Below, in pieces: positions 48,121 to 57,898 of a stretch of DNA of 64,000 nt. The notes beneath the pieces were generated by a model that was not told the DNA's origin, made no database searches, and saw only the letters and a list, made by a program, of their open reading frames with translations. The translations under genes and the position numbers were made by a program. The DNA comes from Ignavibacteria bacterium (GTDB lineage Bacteria; Bacteroidota; Ignavibacteria; Ignavibacteriales; Ignavibacteriaceae): contig JAFLBV010000002.1 of assembly GCA_017302895.1 (NCBI GenBank), positions 62,001 through 126,000 of the forward strand, written 5' to 3'. How positions within the stretch are numbered: position 1 is the first letter of the stretch; each line of letters starts with the position of its first letter.

Positions 48121-48771
48121 ATGAATACAATTCTTAATATCAGACTCAAATCCGAAAATTTTGTAATTATCGAATTCGATAATTTACCTCCGCTTATTGT
48201 ACCTAAACTGCTCGTTTACGAGATGGGATTACGGAAGGGTGATCTTCTTACAGAAGAGATGTTGGAATCGCTGAATTTCGAGAATGAACTCTACCTGTGT
48301 GAACAAAAAGCACTCTATTATCTTGGGAAGAGACTCCACTCCACAATGGAGTTGAAAAGGAAGTTGTATCAAAAAAAGTTTTCCAAAAAGGTTATTGAAC
48401 CTGTTATCCTGAAGATGAAGGATCTGACCTATCTGGATGACAAAAAGTACTCCGAACTGCTGGTAAATGAATCTCTCAATCTCAGGCACGACGGGCTGCA
48501 AAAAATAAAAGCAAGATTAATTGAAAAAGGCATCGCAAAAGAGTTGATTTCAGAAGTGTTGTCTTATATGCTTAATGATGAGATTGAAGCAGATAATATA
48601 AAATTAACGGCAGACAGGAAACTTTCTTCCCTGAAAAAGAGATTTACTGATAAGAAGGAGATCAACCAAAAGTTGACTGCCTTTCTTTTATCAAAAGGTT
48701 ATTCCTTTTCCGCCATTAAGAATTATTTCAAAAATATCGATCAGGAAACTGACCTGAATGAGGAGTATTAA
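48121..48771 (+). CDS. recX: RecX family regulator of RecA
   Basis: The 216-residue protein shows RecX-type three-helix repeats: ALYYLGKRLHSTMELKRKLYQKKF, then DLTYLDDKKYSELLVNE, and a third repeat near the C-terminus with SFSAIKNYFK. RecX caps RecA filaments. ATG 48121 is chosen because the longer frame from 48085 runs through the recA terminator hairpin. The N-terminal about 60 residues are longer than the minimal family. The stop TAA is followed at once by the next ATG. Confidence 0.88.
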   Translation: MNTILNIRLKSENFVIIEFDNLPPLIVPKLLVYEMGLRKGDLLTEEMLESLNFENELYLCEQKALYYLGKRLHSTMELKRKLYQKKFSKKVIEPVILKMKDLTYLDDKKYSELLVNESLNLRHDGLQKIKARLIEKGIAKELISEVLSYMLNDEIEADNIKLTADRKLSSLKKRFTDKKEINQKLTAFLLSKGYSFSAIKNYFKNIDQETDLNEEY

Positions 48772-49755
48772 ATGCTGACATTTGATCCCAAATCAATTTC
48801 TGTGATGGAAGTGCAGCGGTTGATTCAGGGTGGAGTTGCCCCCAGACCCATTGCTCTTGTTTCAACGCTTTCTGAAGATGGAACACCCAATTTATCACCA
48901 TTCTCTTTCTTTAATGTCTTTGGTGCAAATCCACCGGTTGTAGCATTTTCCGCTTCCAGGAGAGGTCGGGACGCCACTTTTAAAGATACTTACAAGAATC
49001 TGATGGCAACAAAAGAATGTGTCATCAGTGCGGTTACTTTCGAAATGGTTGAACAGATTAGTCTTGCTTCAGCCGAATATGAGAGTACTGTTGATGAGTT
49101 CGTCAAATCGGGTCTCTCTAAAGTCGATTCCACTTTCGTAAGACCTTTCGGAGTGAAAGAATCCCCATTCAGAATGGAATGCAGGCTTCATCAAATGGTT
49201 AGTGTCGGTGAAGGGGGAGCAGCAGCTAACATTGCAATCTGTGAGGTGATCGGATTTCATGTGGCAGAGGATATTTTTACCAATTCTGTCATTGATCCTC
49301 AAAAAATCGATCTCGTAGCGAGGATGTCGGGGGATTACTACTGCAGGGCTTCAGGAAGTGCGATTTTCGAAGTGGAAAAACCTGTCGGTAAAAAATGTAT
49401 CGGATTTGACAATCTTCCGGCATTCATGCTCAATTCGCATTCATATACCGGAAATGAACTTGGTGCATTCGCAAATTCCGAATCCATTCCTGACAACTCA
49501 GAAAACAGACAGCTCATCTTAAGCATTACCAGCAAAGAATTTCCGGGATATGAAAGAACCCCCGCTGCCTTAAACCGCTATTTCCGCAGAAATGAACTTG
49601 AGAAAGCAGTAAAGCTCCTTTTTACGAACGAAGAAATTAAAAATTATCCAAAAGAGAAACGGGTAAAGTTGCTCGAGCAGACAACAAAACTTGCTCTTCA
49701 ACTAAAGAAAATCGATATTGCATGGGCACTCGCTCTTGAAGTCGAAAAACTTTAA
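48772..49755 (+). CDS. Flavin reductase-like FMN-binding protein
   Basis: The 327-residue protein has a DIM6/NTAB-type flavin reductase domain in its first about 205 residues (GVAPRPIALVST, NLSPFSFFNVFGANPPVVAFS, RDATFKDTYKN). A C-terminal helical extension of about 110 residues is of unknown role. Such proteins bind FMN and reduce flavins or act on small substrates; the substrate here is unknown. It starts at the recX stop and ends 11 bp before acetoacetyl-CoA synthetase. Confidence 0.82.
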   Translation: MLTFDPKSISVMEVQRLIQGGVAPRPIALVSTLSEDGTPNLSPFSFFNVFGANPPVVAFSASRRGRDATFKDTYKNLMATKECVISAVTFEMVEQISLASAEYESTVDEFVKSGLSKVDSTFVRPFGVKESPFRMECRLHQMVSVGEGGAAANIAICEVIGFHVAEDIFTNSVIDPQKIDLVARMSGDYYCRASGSAIFEVEKPVGKKCIGFDNLPAFMLNSHSYTGNELGAFANSESIPDNSENRQLILSITSKEFPGYERTPAALNRYFRRNELEKAVKLLFTNEEIKNYPKEKRVKLLEQTTKLALQLKKIDIAWALALEVEKL

Positions 49756-49766
49756 GAGGATTTAGC

Positions 49767-51740
49767 ATGGAACCCAAACTTCTTTGGTCACCTTCCCCTG
49801 AGCGCAGAAACAGTTCAAATCTTCAAAGGTTTATCAGTTTTGTTAATCAAAGACATGAACTCGAAATAACTGATTACCCCGGTATCTATCAATTCTCGAT
49901 AGATAACATTGAGACATTTTGGGAGGATATTCTTCATTTCTCAGGACTGATTTATTCAGGCAGTTACCAAAAAATACTAAGTAACACTGAAATGCCGGGA
50001 GCCAAATGGTTTGAAGGCATTTCTCTGAATTACGCAGAAAATGTCTTTTCAAAATTGAGCGGAGAATATGCCATTACTTCGTATCGGGAGGGTTATGGTA
50101 CCTTCAGGATAAAATCAACCCGCCTCAAGGAAGTATCTTTGAAGCTGGCAACGGCAATGCGACAATCGGGAATTGTTAAAGGTGACAGAGTGGCTGCATT
50201 TTCCGCAAATGTTCCTGAAGCAGTCATGGGATTATTGGCTTGCTCTTCGATTGGAGCAATCTGGAGTTCCTGCTCGCCTGATTTTGGTACTACAGCAGTA
50301 ATTGACCGGTTTGGACAAATTGAACCAAAAATTCTTTTCGCATCTGAATCATATGAATACAATGGCAAACGATTTGATTGTATTGAGAAAATAAAAGAAA
50401 TTGTCGCAGCAGTCCCATCAGTTGAAAAAGTCATTCTCATCCCTGCATTTCAAGATTTCGAAAGTGAATCGTTGCATCTCTGTCAATCCGTCCCGGATAA
50501 TTTTATCTGGTTCGATGATTTCATCGCTGAGCAGAGCGAGATTACCGGATTCGAAAAGGTAGAGTTTTCGCATCCGCTATATATATTGTACTCTTCCGGT
50601 ACCACAGGAAAGCCCAAATGCATAGTTCATGGAACCGGTGGTGCAATGCTCCAACATTATAAAGAGCTTTCGCTTCACACTGATCTTAAGGAAGGAGAGA
50701 AACTCCTTTACTTCACCACCACGGGTTGGATGATGTGGAACTGGCTTGTCAGTGGTATGCTCGCCGGAGCAGAAATTGTGCTCTTTGATGGTTCGGTGAT
50801 CTATCCTGATGAAAAGGTGTTGTGGGAATTCGTTTCAAATGAGGAAATTAATGTCTTTGGTACGAGTCCAAAATTCCTTTCCATTAGCGAAAAGAATAAG
50901 GTAAAACCGTCTAATCTTTTTCATTACAACAAGTTAAAGACGATCCTTTCAACCGGTTCACCACTATCTGAAAATAATTATGAATGGGTTTACCAAAATG
51001 TAAAAGCTGATATTCAGTTGGCATCAATTTCGGGAGGTACGGACATTGTTTCATGTTTTATGTTGGGTTCGCCTCTGCTTCCGGTTTATTCGGGAGAAAT
51101 ACAATGCCGGGGACTGGGCATGAAAGTGGAAGTATTTAATGCAGAAGGGAAAAGTGTTTCGGGAGAGAAAGGAGAGTTGGTTTGTACTGCCCCATTTCCG
51201 AGTATGCCTGTTAAATTCTGGAACGATGAAGGGGATAAAAAATACAGGGATGCCTATTTCACTCATTATCCGGGAGTATGGCGGCATGGCGACTATATAA
51301 TGATTAATGAAAGAGGTGGTATTGTTGTTTACGGGAGAAGTGATGCCACTTTGAATCCCGGTGGAGTAAGGATTGGAACAGCAGAGATTTACAGAATAGT
51401 TGAAGAACTGGATGAAGTTTCTGACTCAATAGTTTGTGGATTTGAGACAAAGGGAGAAATTGAAGTTTTTCTTTTTGTTGTCCTAAAACCGGGCCTGGAA
51501 CTGACTCCTGAACTCACATTAAAAATCAGGAAGTCATTAAAAAGCAAAGCCTCACCAAGGCATGTACCCCACAGAATTTTCCCGGTGGCAGATATCCCGA
51601 GAACAATCTCGGGGAAAAAAGTTGAAATGGCAATCACCAAAATCCTTTCTGGTGAAGAACCGGATAACAGGGAAGCACTTGCCAATCCTGAATCACTTAG
51701 TGCTTTTGAGAAAATTAAATTAATAGTTAACAACACATAG
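49767..51740 (+). CDS. aacS: Acetoacetyl-CoA synthetase
   Basis: The 657-residue AMP-forming ligase has an N-terminal ACS cap, the ATP loop YSSGTTGKPKCIVHG near residue 275, the GTSPKFLS and SISGGTDIVSCF motifs typical of AacS and HGDYIMINERGGIVVYGRSDATLNPGGVRIG. The C-terminal lysine region is TISGKKVE. It activates acetoacetate to acetoacetyl-CoA for ketone-body or lipid use. It follows the flavin reductase gene at 11 bp and ends the housekeeping run before the defence-like insertion. Confidence 0.94.
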   Translation: MEPKLLWSPSPERRNSSNLQRFISFVNQRHELEITDYPGIYQFSIDNIETFWEDILHFSGLIYSGSYQKILSNTEMPGAKWFEGISLNYAENVFSKLSGEYAITSYREGYGTFRIKSTRLKEVSLKLATAMRQSGIVKGDRVAAFSANVPEAVMGLLACSSIGAIWSSCSPDFGTTAVIDRFGQIEPKILFASESYEYNGKRFDCIEKIKEIVAAVPSVEKVILIPAFQDFESESLHLCQSVPDNFIWFDDFIAEQSEITGFEKVEFSHPLYILYSSGTTGKPKCIVHGTGGAMLQHYKELSLHTDLKEGEKLLYFTTTGWMMWNWLVSGMLAGAEIVLFDGSVIYPDEKVLWEFVSNEEINVFGTSPKFLSISEKNKVKPSNLFHYNKLKTILSTGSPLSENNYEWVYQNVKADIQLASISGGTDIVSCFMLGSPLLPVYSGEIQCRGLGMKVEVFNAEGKSVSGEKGELVCTAPFPSMPVKFWNDEGDKKYRDAYFTHYPGVWRHGDYIMINERGGIVVYGRSDATLNPGGVRIGTAEIYRIVEELDEVSDSIVCGFETKGEIEVFLFVVLKPGLELTPELTLKIRKSLKSKASPRHVPHRIFPVADIPRTISGKKVEMAITKILSGEEPDNREALANPESLSAFEKIKLIVNNT

Positions 51741-51920
51741 GTGGAAGATTTTAGTATCGGAAGGAGAGGGGATTCCGATTCACGCGCCTTGTACAGATTT
51801 TCGCAAAGTGCTATAAAACTGCCTGGGGGGTGTGGCGTTTTCTTAGAGAAATATTCAAAGCGCTTGTAAAAAATTACACCGTTTTTCCTTAACTTTAATA
51901 ATCAAAAAAACGGATTATTC

Positions 51921-54900
51921 ATGCAGGATAAAGACTCAGCTTACAAGGAAATTGCTTCTCTTATTGAGAGATTTGAAGAACAGATAATATCATATAAACG
52001 CTCAGAGTATAACGAAACGCTAACAAGACGAGATTTTATTGATCCGTTTTTTAATGCTTTGGGTTGGGATATTGATAATAAACAAGGTTACGCGGAGGCA
52101 TACCGAGAGGTTATCCACGAAGACAAGGTAAGGATCGGAAGTTCCACCAAAGCACCTGACTATTCATTCCGTCTTCCGGGAGGCAAAAGACTCTTTTTTG
52201 TTGAAGCCAAGAAACCAAGTGTTGTAGTTAAAGAAGAAATATTACCCGCATATCAGGTTCGCAGATACGGCTGGAGTGCAAAATTACCAATCAGCATAAT
52301 CACAGATTTTGAAGAATTCTCCGTATATGACTGTACCAAAAAACCATTCCCCACAGATAAAGCTTCCGTTTCCCGAATAAAATACCTGACTTTTAGAGAT
52401 TATCTCAATGAATTTGATTTCTTGTGGGATACTTTTTCAAAGGAAAAGGTCTTAAAAGGGAGTTTCGATAAATTTGTTGCTGGTACTGCTGATAAGAAAG
52501 GAACCGCAGCAGTTGATGAAGATTTCCTTCTGTCACTGGATAAATGGCGCAGTCTGCTTGCGGTCTCTATAAGCAAATTAAACAAAGATTTGGATGAAGA
52601 TGAACTCAATTTCGCAGTTCAACAAACCATCGACAGATTGATTTTTCTAAGAATTGCAGAGGACAGAAACATTGAACCATATGGGAATCTTGCATTTGCT
52701 GTAAGACAAGGTGAGTATTTCCAAAATTTGTATCAAATCTTTAAAGATGCAGATGAAAAATACAACTCGGGACTTTTTGATCTGAAGAAAGATCAAATCA
52801 GTAAAAATCTGCTGATTGATAAAAAAGTTATCAAATCAATCGTTGAACAACTTTATTATCCTGAATGTCCTTATGAATTTTCGGTTCTTTCAGTTGAGAT
52901 ACTTGGAAGTGCTTATGAACAGTTCCTCGGCAGGCAAATAAAGATTGGGAAATTTAATAAAGCGGTAATCGAGGAGAAGCCTGAAGTCCGAAAAGCCGGC
53001 GGAGTATATTACACACCTCAATATATTGTTGACTATATAGTCGAAAACACTGTTGGCAAACTCATTCAGGATAAAACTGTTGATTTTGTTAGTAAAATAA
53101 AAGTTTTAGATCCTGCCTGCGGAAGTGGCAGTTTTCTGATCGGAGCATATCAGTATCTTCTTGACTGGCACAAAAACTATTATGGTGCAAACACCAGGTC
53201 TTTCAAAGGAGGCAAAAATTCACCCGTTACTCCCGAAGGAAATCTAACAACTTCCGAGAAAAAAAGAATACTTCTGAATAACATATTTGGAGTCGATATT
53301 GATGTTAATGCGGTAGAGGTGACAAAACTGTCTCTTCTTTTAAAATGTTTGGAAGGGGAAACCGAAGCATCAATCAAAAATCAACTCTCGCTTTTTAACG
53401 AAAGAGTGCTCCCCACACTCGATAACAATATCAAAAGTGGTAACAGCCTGATAGACACCGATTTTTACGATTCACAAATCGACTTCGGTCATGAAAGAAA
53501 GATTAAACCGTTCAACTGGCAAAAAGCATTCCCTCAAGTGTTTAACTCCAACGGAGGTTTTGATGTTGTTATTGGTAATCCTCCCTATGTAAAGATTCAA
53601 ACAATTCTCGAAAGCAATCCCGGAGAGATTGTAGAGTACTTTAAAACCAGGTATGCATCTGCCTCAAAGGGGAATTATGACCTTTATGTTGTATTCACAG
53701 AACGGGCTTTTTCCTTGTTGAATAAGGAAGGTGTACTTGGGTACATCCTGCCTCATAAATTTTTCCAATCGGAATTTGGTGCCGGTCTTAGAGACCATAT
53801 CTCAAAAGAAAATGCTATCGAAAGAATTGTGCATTTTGGTGCGGAACAAATATTCAAAAATGCTACGACATATACATGTCTGTTATTCCTTGGCAAGAAT
53901 CAGAAAAAATCATTTGAATTCTTGGAGATAAACAAACCCGAAGTTTGGGCAGAAGACCATTCAACATTTAATTTTATCAATGTTAACCAACCTCTACCGG
54001 GTGATAAATGGAATTTTAATACATCGATAAATTCGGCGATCTTTGATAAAATGAACAAAATTCCTGATACCTTGGGTAGTATTACAAGGAAGATATTTGT
54101 TGGTTTACAAACCAGTGCGGACAAAATTTATGTTTTGGATATAATCAAAGAAGAGACGGAAACTTTCACTTGTTTTTCCAAATCTCTTGAACGGGAAGTC
54201 GTATTAGAAAAGGAAATGGTAAAGCCGTTTTTGATGGGAAAAGATGTTAAAAGATATCAAAAACCGAAACCAAGATGTGTGGTGATATTTCCTTACAATA
54301 TCATTGAAGGTAAAGCTATACTGATGACAAAAGAGGAAATTAAGAAAGTCTTCCCGCTAACTTGGGAATATCTGTCAGAAAATAAAAAGGTTTTGGAAAA
54401 TAGAGAAAATGGGAAAATGAAGGGGAATTCATTCTACGCTTATATTTATCCCAAAAATCTTGTAGAATTCGATACTACAAAAATTATGACTCCTTACCTG
54501 GCGTTACAACCAAACTTTACATTCGACAACGATAATTTGTATCACACAACCAAAGTGTTTAGCCTCTCATTTTCAAAAAGAAGCAAGGTTGATCCATTGT
54601 ATATACTTGGATTATTAAACAGTAAATTGATGGATTTTCATATCAGATCAACGGGTACCGTTTTTCGTGGCGGTTATTTCACCTTCAATACACAGTTTAT
54701 TGAAAGTTTTAGAGTGAAATTGTTGAATCAAGATCTCCCTCAAGAAAAAGTTATTCATGATCAGGTGGTACATATAGTAAAGCAGATTCTCGATTTGACT
54801 GAGCAGGTTAATCACCTTAAAATTCAATCGCAAATTGACGAGATGAAAACCAAAATAAGCTACCTCGAGGAAAAAGTTGACCGGATATTTTATGATCTTT

Positions 54901-54965
54901 ATGAACTCACACCTGAGGAGATAAAGATAATTGAGACGAAGGCAACAAACAGCCAAGAGCCATAG
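51921..54965 (+). CDS. Type IIG restriction-modification enzyme (single chain)
   Basis: The 1014-residue protein has an N-terminal PD-(D/E)XK nuclease domain (D80 in APDYSF, E95 and K97 in FVEAKK) and a helical connector. A gamma-type N6-adenine methyltransferase follows, with motif I VLDPACGSGSFL near residue 397 and motif IV NPPY near residue 553. A C-terminal TaqI-like target-recognition region (about 690-980) ends in a coiled coil. Cutting and methylation are therefore in one chain; the recognition sequence cannot be told. A 180-bp gap separates it from aacS, in which I see no feature. Confidence 0.92.
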   Translation: MQDKDSAYKEIASLIERFEEQIISYKRSEYNETLTRRDFIDPFFNALGWDIDNKQGYAEAYREVIHEDKVRIGSSTKAPDYSFRLPGGKRLFFVEAKKPSVVVKEEILPAYQVRRYGWSAKLPISIITDFEEFSVYDCTKKPFPTDKASVSRIKYLTFRDYLNEFDFLWDTFSKEKVLKGSFDKFVAGTADKKGTAAVDEDFLLSLDKWRSLLAVSISKLNKDLDEDELNFAVQQTIDRLIFLRIAEDRNIEPYGNLAFAVRQGEYFQNLYQIFKDADEKYNSGLFDLKKDQISKNLLIDKKVIKSIVEQLYYPECPYEFSVLSVEILGSAYEQFLGRQIKIGKFNKAVIEEKPEVRKAGGVYYTPQYIVDYIVENTVGKLIQDKTVDFVSKIKVLDPACGSGSFLIGAYQYLLDWHKNYYGANTRSFKGGKNSPVTPEGNLTTSEKKRILLNNIFGVDIDVNAVEVTKLSLLLKCLEGETEASIKNQLSLFNERVLPTLDNNIKSGNSLIDTDFYDSQIDFGHERKIKPFNWQKAFPQVFNSNGGFDVVIGNPPYVKIQTILESNPGEIVEYFKTRYASASKGNYDLYVVFTERAFSLLNKEGVLGYILPHKFFQSEFGAGLRDHISKENAIERIVHFGAEQIFKNATTYTCLLFLGKNQKKSFEFLEINKPEVWAEDHSTFNFINVNQPLPGDKWNFNTSINSAIFDKMNKIPDTLGSITRKIFVGLQTSADKIYVLDIIKEETETFTCFSKSLEREVVLEKEMVKPFLMGKDVKRYQKPKPRCVVIFPYNIIEGKAILMTKEEIKKVFPLTWEYLSENKKVLENRENGKMKGNSFYAYIYPKNLVEFDTTKIMTPYLALQPNFTFDNDNLYHTTKVFSLSFSKRSKVDPLYILGLLNSKLMDFHIRSTGTVFRGGYFTFNTQFIESFRVKLLNQDLPQEKVIHDQVVHIVKQILDLTEQVNHLKIQSQIDEMKTKISYLEEKVDRIFYDLYELTPEEIKIIETKATNSQEP

Positions 54966-55006
54966 CCTTAACTTTTAAAAACATGCACTAAATAATAAAT
55001 TGATAG

Positions 55007-56254
55007 ATGTTAAAAAGAAATAAATCAATCATTTTTCAAAAAGGGCGGATTTCAGATGTCTTTCAACAAGTTCACGAAAACATTAAAACTGCCATTGATA
55101 ATCAAAGCGAAAGCTATATTCTAAATGTAAATGAAACCGATTACATTGACTATTTGGAAAAAATATACAGATTATCAGTTCCTGAAATTCATTTTGACCA
55201 CGAATATGTAGACAGTTATGAGGCTGATATTCCAGCAGAAAATTTTCCTAGTGCCTTTTATGTAATTAAAGGGAAAAAGTATAAGAAAGACATAATCAAA
55301 TTCTTTATTCCTGTTTCTGGTGACATTAACCTTTTAAACTATTTACCTGCATCCTCATTTTCATTACGAGGTGGTAACTTTGCAATTGAAGGAGTCAATT
55401 TGGTTACAGAATTCATTAATTTTTCAAACGATGCTGATGAAATTAAGCGGAATTATGAGAATGAGGTAAATGGAATTCGTTTTAACTATAATATTTTAAT
55501 AAAGGATATTGAAAATTTCAATAATTCACTGCGAACAATAATTAATTCATTTTTGAGTCATAGGAAACAACAACTTTTCAACAAACACAATTTACTTTCA
55601 TCCTTAGGTGTTCCTCTGAAAAATAAAGAAAATGTTCCGTCGACATTTGCTGTTCCAAAACCCCAGTTAAGAGATAAAATAATTGTTAAACCTATTGTTC
55701 GAGATAACGGATTCAAGCCTGAACCAACTTTGGACAACGACAATTATTTTAAGATATTAAAAATAATAAACGATGTGGGTAAGAATTTTGAACGTTTGCC
55801 TGGCGTTTATGAAGGTAAAGGAGAAGAAGATTTACGAGACCACATTTTATTGACTCTTGACCCAAACTTTGAATTTGGAAGTGCAAGTGGAGAGACTTTT
55901 AACAAGACAGGGAAAACGGATATTCAATTGAGATATGACAGTTCTGTCGTATTCATCGCTGAATGTAAATTTTGGAGTGGGGAGAAAAAATACATGTCAA
56001 CAATTGATCAACTTTTGGGCTATTTAACTTGGCGTGATACAAAATCATCAGTAATTATTTTTGTCAAGCAAAAAGACTTCTCAGCAGTTATTGAAAAAGT
56101 AAAAAATGAAACAAGTCAACATTCAAACTTTTTATCCTTTGTAAACCAATCAGACGAGAATTGGTTTAACTACCGTTTTCATCTTAATGGCGACAGAAAT
56201 AGAGAAGTAAGACTTGCTGTTCAACTTTTCCATTTACCTGACAACAAAGTATGA
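55007..56254 (+). CDS. Uncharacterised protein with PD-(D/E)XK nuclease-like C-terminus
   Basis: The 415-residue protein has no match I can name over residues 1-240, which are helix-rich. The C-terminal domain (about 265-400) shows a nuclease-like core: LRDHILLTL, then GKTDIQL with D305 and FIAECKFW with E319 and K321, followed by a QLLGYLTWRD helix, as in restriction-endonuclease-like folds. It starts 42 bp after the type IIG gene on the same strand and is more AT-rich than the flanking housekeeping genes. A defence nuclease role is likely but the trigger and target are unknown. Confidence 0.7.
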   Translation: MLKRNKSIIFQKGRISDVFQQVHENIKTAIDNQSESYILNVNETDYIDYLEKIYRLSVPEIHFDHEYVDSYEADIPAENFPSAFYVIKGKKYKKDIIKFFIPVSGDINLLNYLPASSFSLRGGNFAIEGVNLVTEFINFSNDADEIKRNYENEVNGIRFNYNILIKDIENFNNSLRTIINSFLSHRKQQLFNKHNLLSSLGVPLKNKENVPSTFAVPKPQLRDKIIVKPIVRDNGFKPEPTLDNDNYFKILKIINDVGKNFERLPGVYEGKGEEDLRDHILLTLDPNFEFGSASGETFNKTGKTDIQLRYDSSVVFIAECKFWSGEKKYMSTIDQLLGYLTWRDTKSSVIIFVKQKDFSAVIEKVKNETSQHSNFLSFVNQSDENWFNYRFHLNGDRNREVRLAVQLFHLPDNKV

Positions 56255-56448
56255 TTAAAGCAACTAAGCAAGAGGAAATCGCAGACTTCCATTATGTAAG
56301 AGCGGAGGTTTCGTTCTATTTGACTTTGAATCTTCATCCCCCAAAACAAAGAAATTTATTTGATGTTTTAATTAAATTTAAAAGTGTCAAGGCTCATAAA
56401 CTATTACAATTTCCCCCAAAATCTCTCCTGTTTGAAAGGCATTCTTAA
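56251..56448 (+). CDS. Short possible ORF after the nuclease gene
   Basis: This 65-residue frame begins in a 4-bp ATGA overlap with the nuclease gene, which is the only argument for its being real. It has no recognisable motif and an unremarkable composition, and it runs up to the lpd promoter. It may be a degenerate remnant or non-coding. Confidence 0.2.
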   Translation: MIKATKQEEIADFHYVRAEVSFYLTLNLHPPKQRNLFDVLIKFKSVKAHKLLQFPPKSLLFERHS

Positions 56449-56462
56449 ATTGAGTATATTTG
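56431..56462 (+). promoter_or_regulatory. Promoter of the lpd-lipB-E1-E2-lipA operon
   Basis: TTTG (56431-56434), 20 bp, then TATATTTG (56455-56462) form a perfect Bacteroidota-type -33/-7 pair, 35 bp upstream of the lpd ATG. Confidence 0.7.
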
Positions 56463-56497
56463 GAATTCAATTTCCATCAAATTCGAGGAACATTTAG

Positions 56498-57898
56498 ATG
56501 TCGAAATACGATCTCGCCATACTTGGCGGAGGACCGGGCGGCTATGTCGCTGCAATTCGAGCAGGTCAGTTAGGATTAAAAACAGTAGTGATAGACAAAG
56601 ACAATCTGGGCGGTATTTGTCTGAACTGGGGTTGCATACCAACAAAATCTCTCCTTAAAAACGCAGAAATCTATGATACTCTTTCAAATCACAGCGCTGA
56701 TTTTGGGATCTCATTTAAGGAATTGAGTATCGACTTTTCCAAAGTGATAAAGAGAAGCCGGGATATCTCGGAGAAAATTTCTAAAAATGTTGAATTATTG
56801 ATAAAAAAGAACAAGGTTGACAGGGTCAGAGGTTTTGGCAAGCTGGCATCTGCATCTTCAATTGATGTTTTCGATAATGAAGGGAAGAAGTTCCAGACAA
56901 TCGAAGCTGATAAAATTATTGTGGCTACCGGCGCGAGACCAAGAATTCTCCCTTCGATTCCGGTTGACAGAAAAGACATAATAACCAGTTCCGAAGCCAT
57001 GACGCTTCCCGAACTTCCTTCCAGCCTGATAGTTGTCGGAGCCGGAGCGATAGGAATCGAATTTGCTTATTTTTATTCTGTTCTTGGCACAAAAGTGACA
57101 ATAATAGAGATGTTAGACAGAATCCTGCCGGTCGAAGACAGGGAAGTGTCTGACGCTCTCGCAAAAAGTTTCAAAAAAAGAGGTATCGAGATTCATACCG
57201 GAGCGGTGGTTGAATCCGCGGTACCGGGAAATGACGGTGTTAAAGTCACCATCAACAAAGACGGTAAAAAGATTGAACTGAAAGGCGATAAAGTCCTTTC
57301 CGCAATAGGAGTAACCGGAAATATCGAGGGGATCGGACTTGAAGAACTCGGTGTCGAAATATTTAAAAATCACATAAAAGTTGACAAGTCTGACTATTCA
57401 ACGAACATACCCGGTGTTTATGCAATTGGCGATGTTATCGGGCCACCCTGGTTGGCTCATGTTGCGAGTGCAGAGGGAATTCGTTGTGTTGAAGTGATCA
57501 AAGGTGCACATTCAGCTCCTGTAAATTACGACAACATACCGGGTTGTACTTACTGCCAGCCGCAGGTCGCAAGCATCGGTCTTACAGAAGAAAAAGCGAA
57601 AGAACAGGGATACAAACTTAAAATTGGTAAATTCCCGTTCATGGCTTCCGGAAAGGCTTTTGCCATTGGTGAAAGAGATGGCTTTGTTAAACTGATCTTT
57701 GATGAACAGTATGGTGAATTGCTTGGTGCACATATCATCGGATCAGAAGCAACGGAAATGATCGCGGAACTTGGTATAGCCAGGGCACTCGAAGCCACAT
57801 ATGAAACTATTATTAAAACTGTTCATGCTCATCCAACTCTTTCCGAGTCGGTAATGGAAGCAGCCGCAATGGCAAATGGTGAGGCAATCCATATCTAA
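56498..57898 (+). CDS. lpdA: Dihydrolipoamide dehydrogenase (E3)
   Basis: The 466-residue flavoprotein has an FAD motif GGGPGGYVAAIRAG, redox cysteines C41 and C46 in GGICLNWGCIPTKS, an NAD-binding GAGAIGIEFAYFY and the C-terminal catalytic HAHPTLSES. It reoxidises dihydrolipoyl groups of the E2 component. GAGGAA precedes the ATG. It is the first gene of the lipoyl operon, and lipB overlaps its last 23 bp. Confidence 0.97.
   Translation: MSKYDLAILGGGPGGYVAAIRAGQLGLKTVVIDKDNLGGICLNWGCIPTKSLLKNAEIYDTLSNHSADFGISFKELSIDFSKVIKRSRDISEKISKNVELLIKKNKVDRVRGFGKLASASSIDVFDNEGKKFQTIEADKIIVATGARPRILPSIPVDRKDIITSSEAMTLPELPSSLIVVGAGAIGIEFAYFYSVLGTKVTIIEMLDRILPVEDREVSDALAKSFKKRGIEIHTGAVVESAVPGNDGVKVTINKDGKKIELKGDKVLSAIGVTGNIEGIGLEELGVEIFKNHIKVDKSDYSTNIPGVYAIGDVIGPPWLAHVASAEGIRCVEVIKGAHSAPVNYDNIPGCTYCQPQVASIGLTEEKAKEQGYKLKIGKFPFMASGKAFAIGERDGFVKLIFDEQYGELLGAHIIGSEATEMIAELGIARALEATYETIIKTVHAHPTLSESVMEAAAMANGEAIHI

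Noticed and set aside
51741..51920. Attachment site or promoter in front of the type IIG gene
   Set aside because: I searched for direct repeats with the 56255-56497 side and for TAnnTTTG and found none that were convincing.
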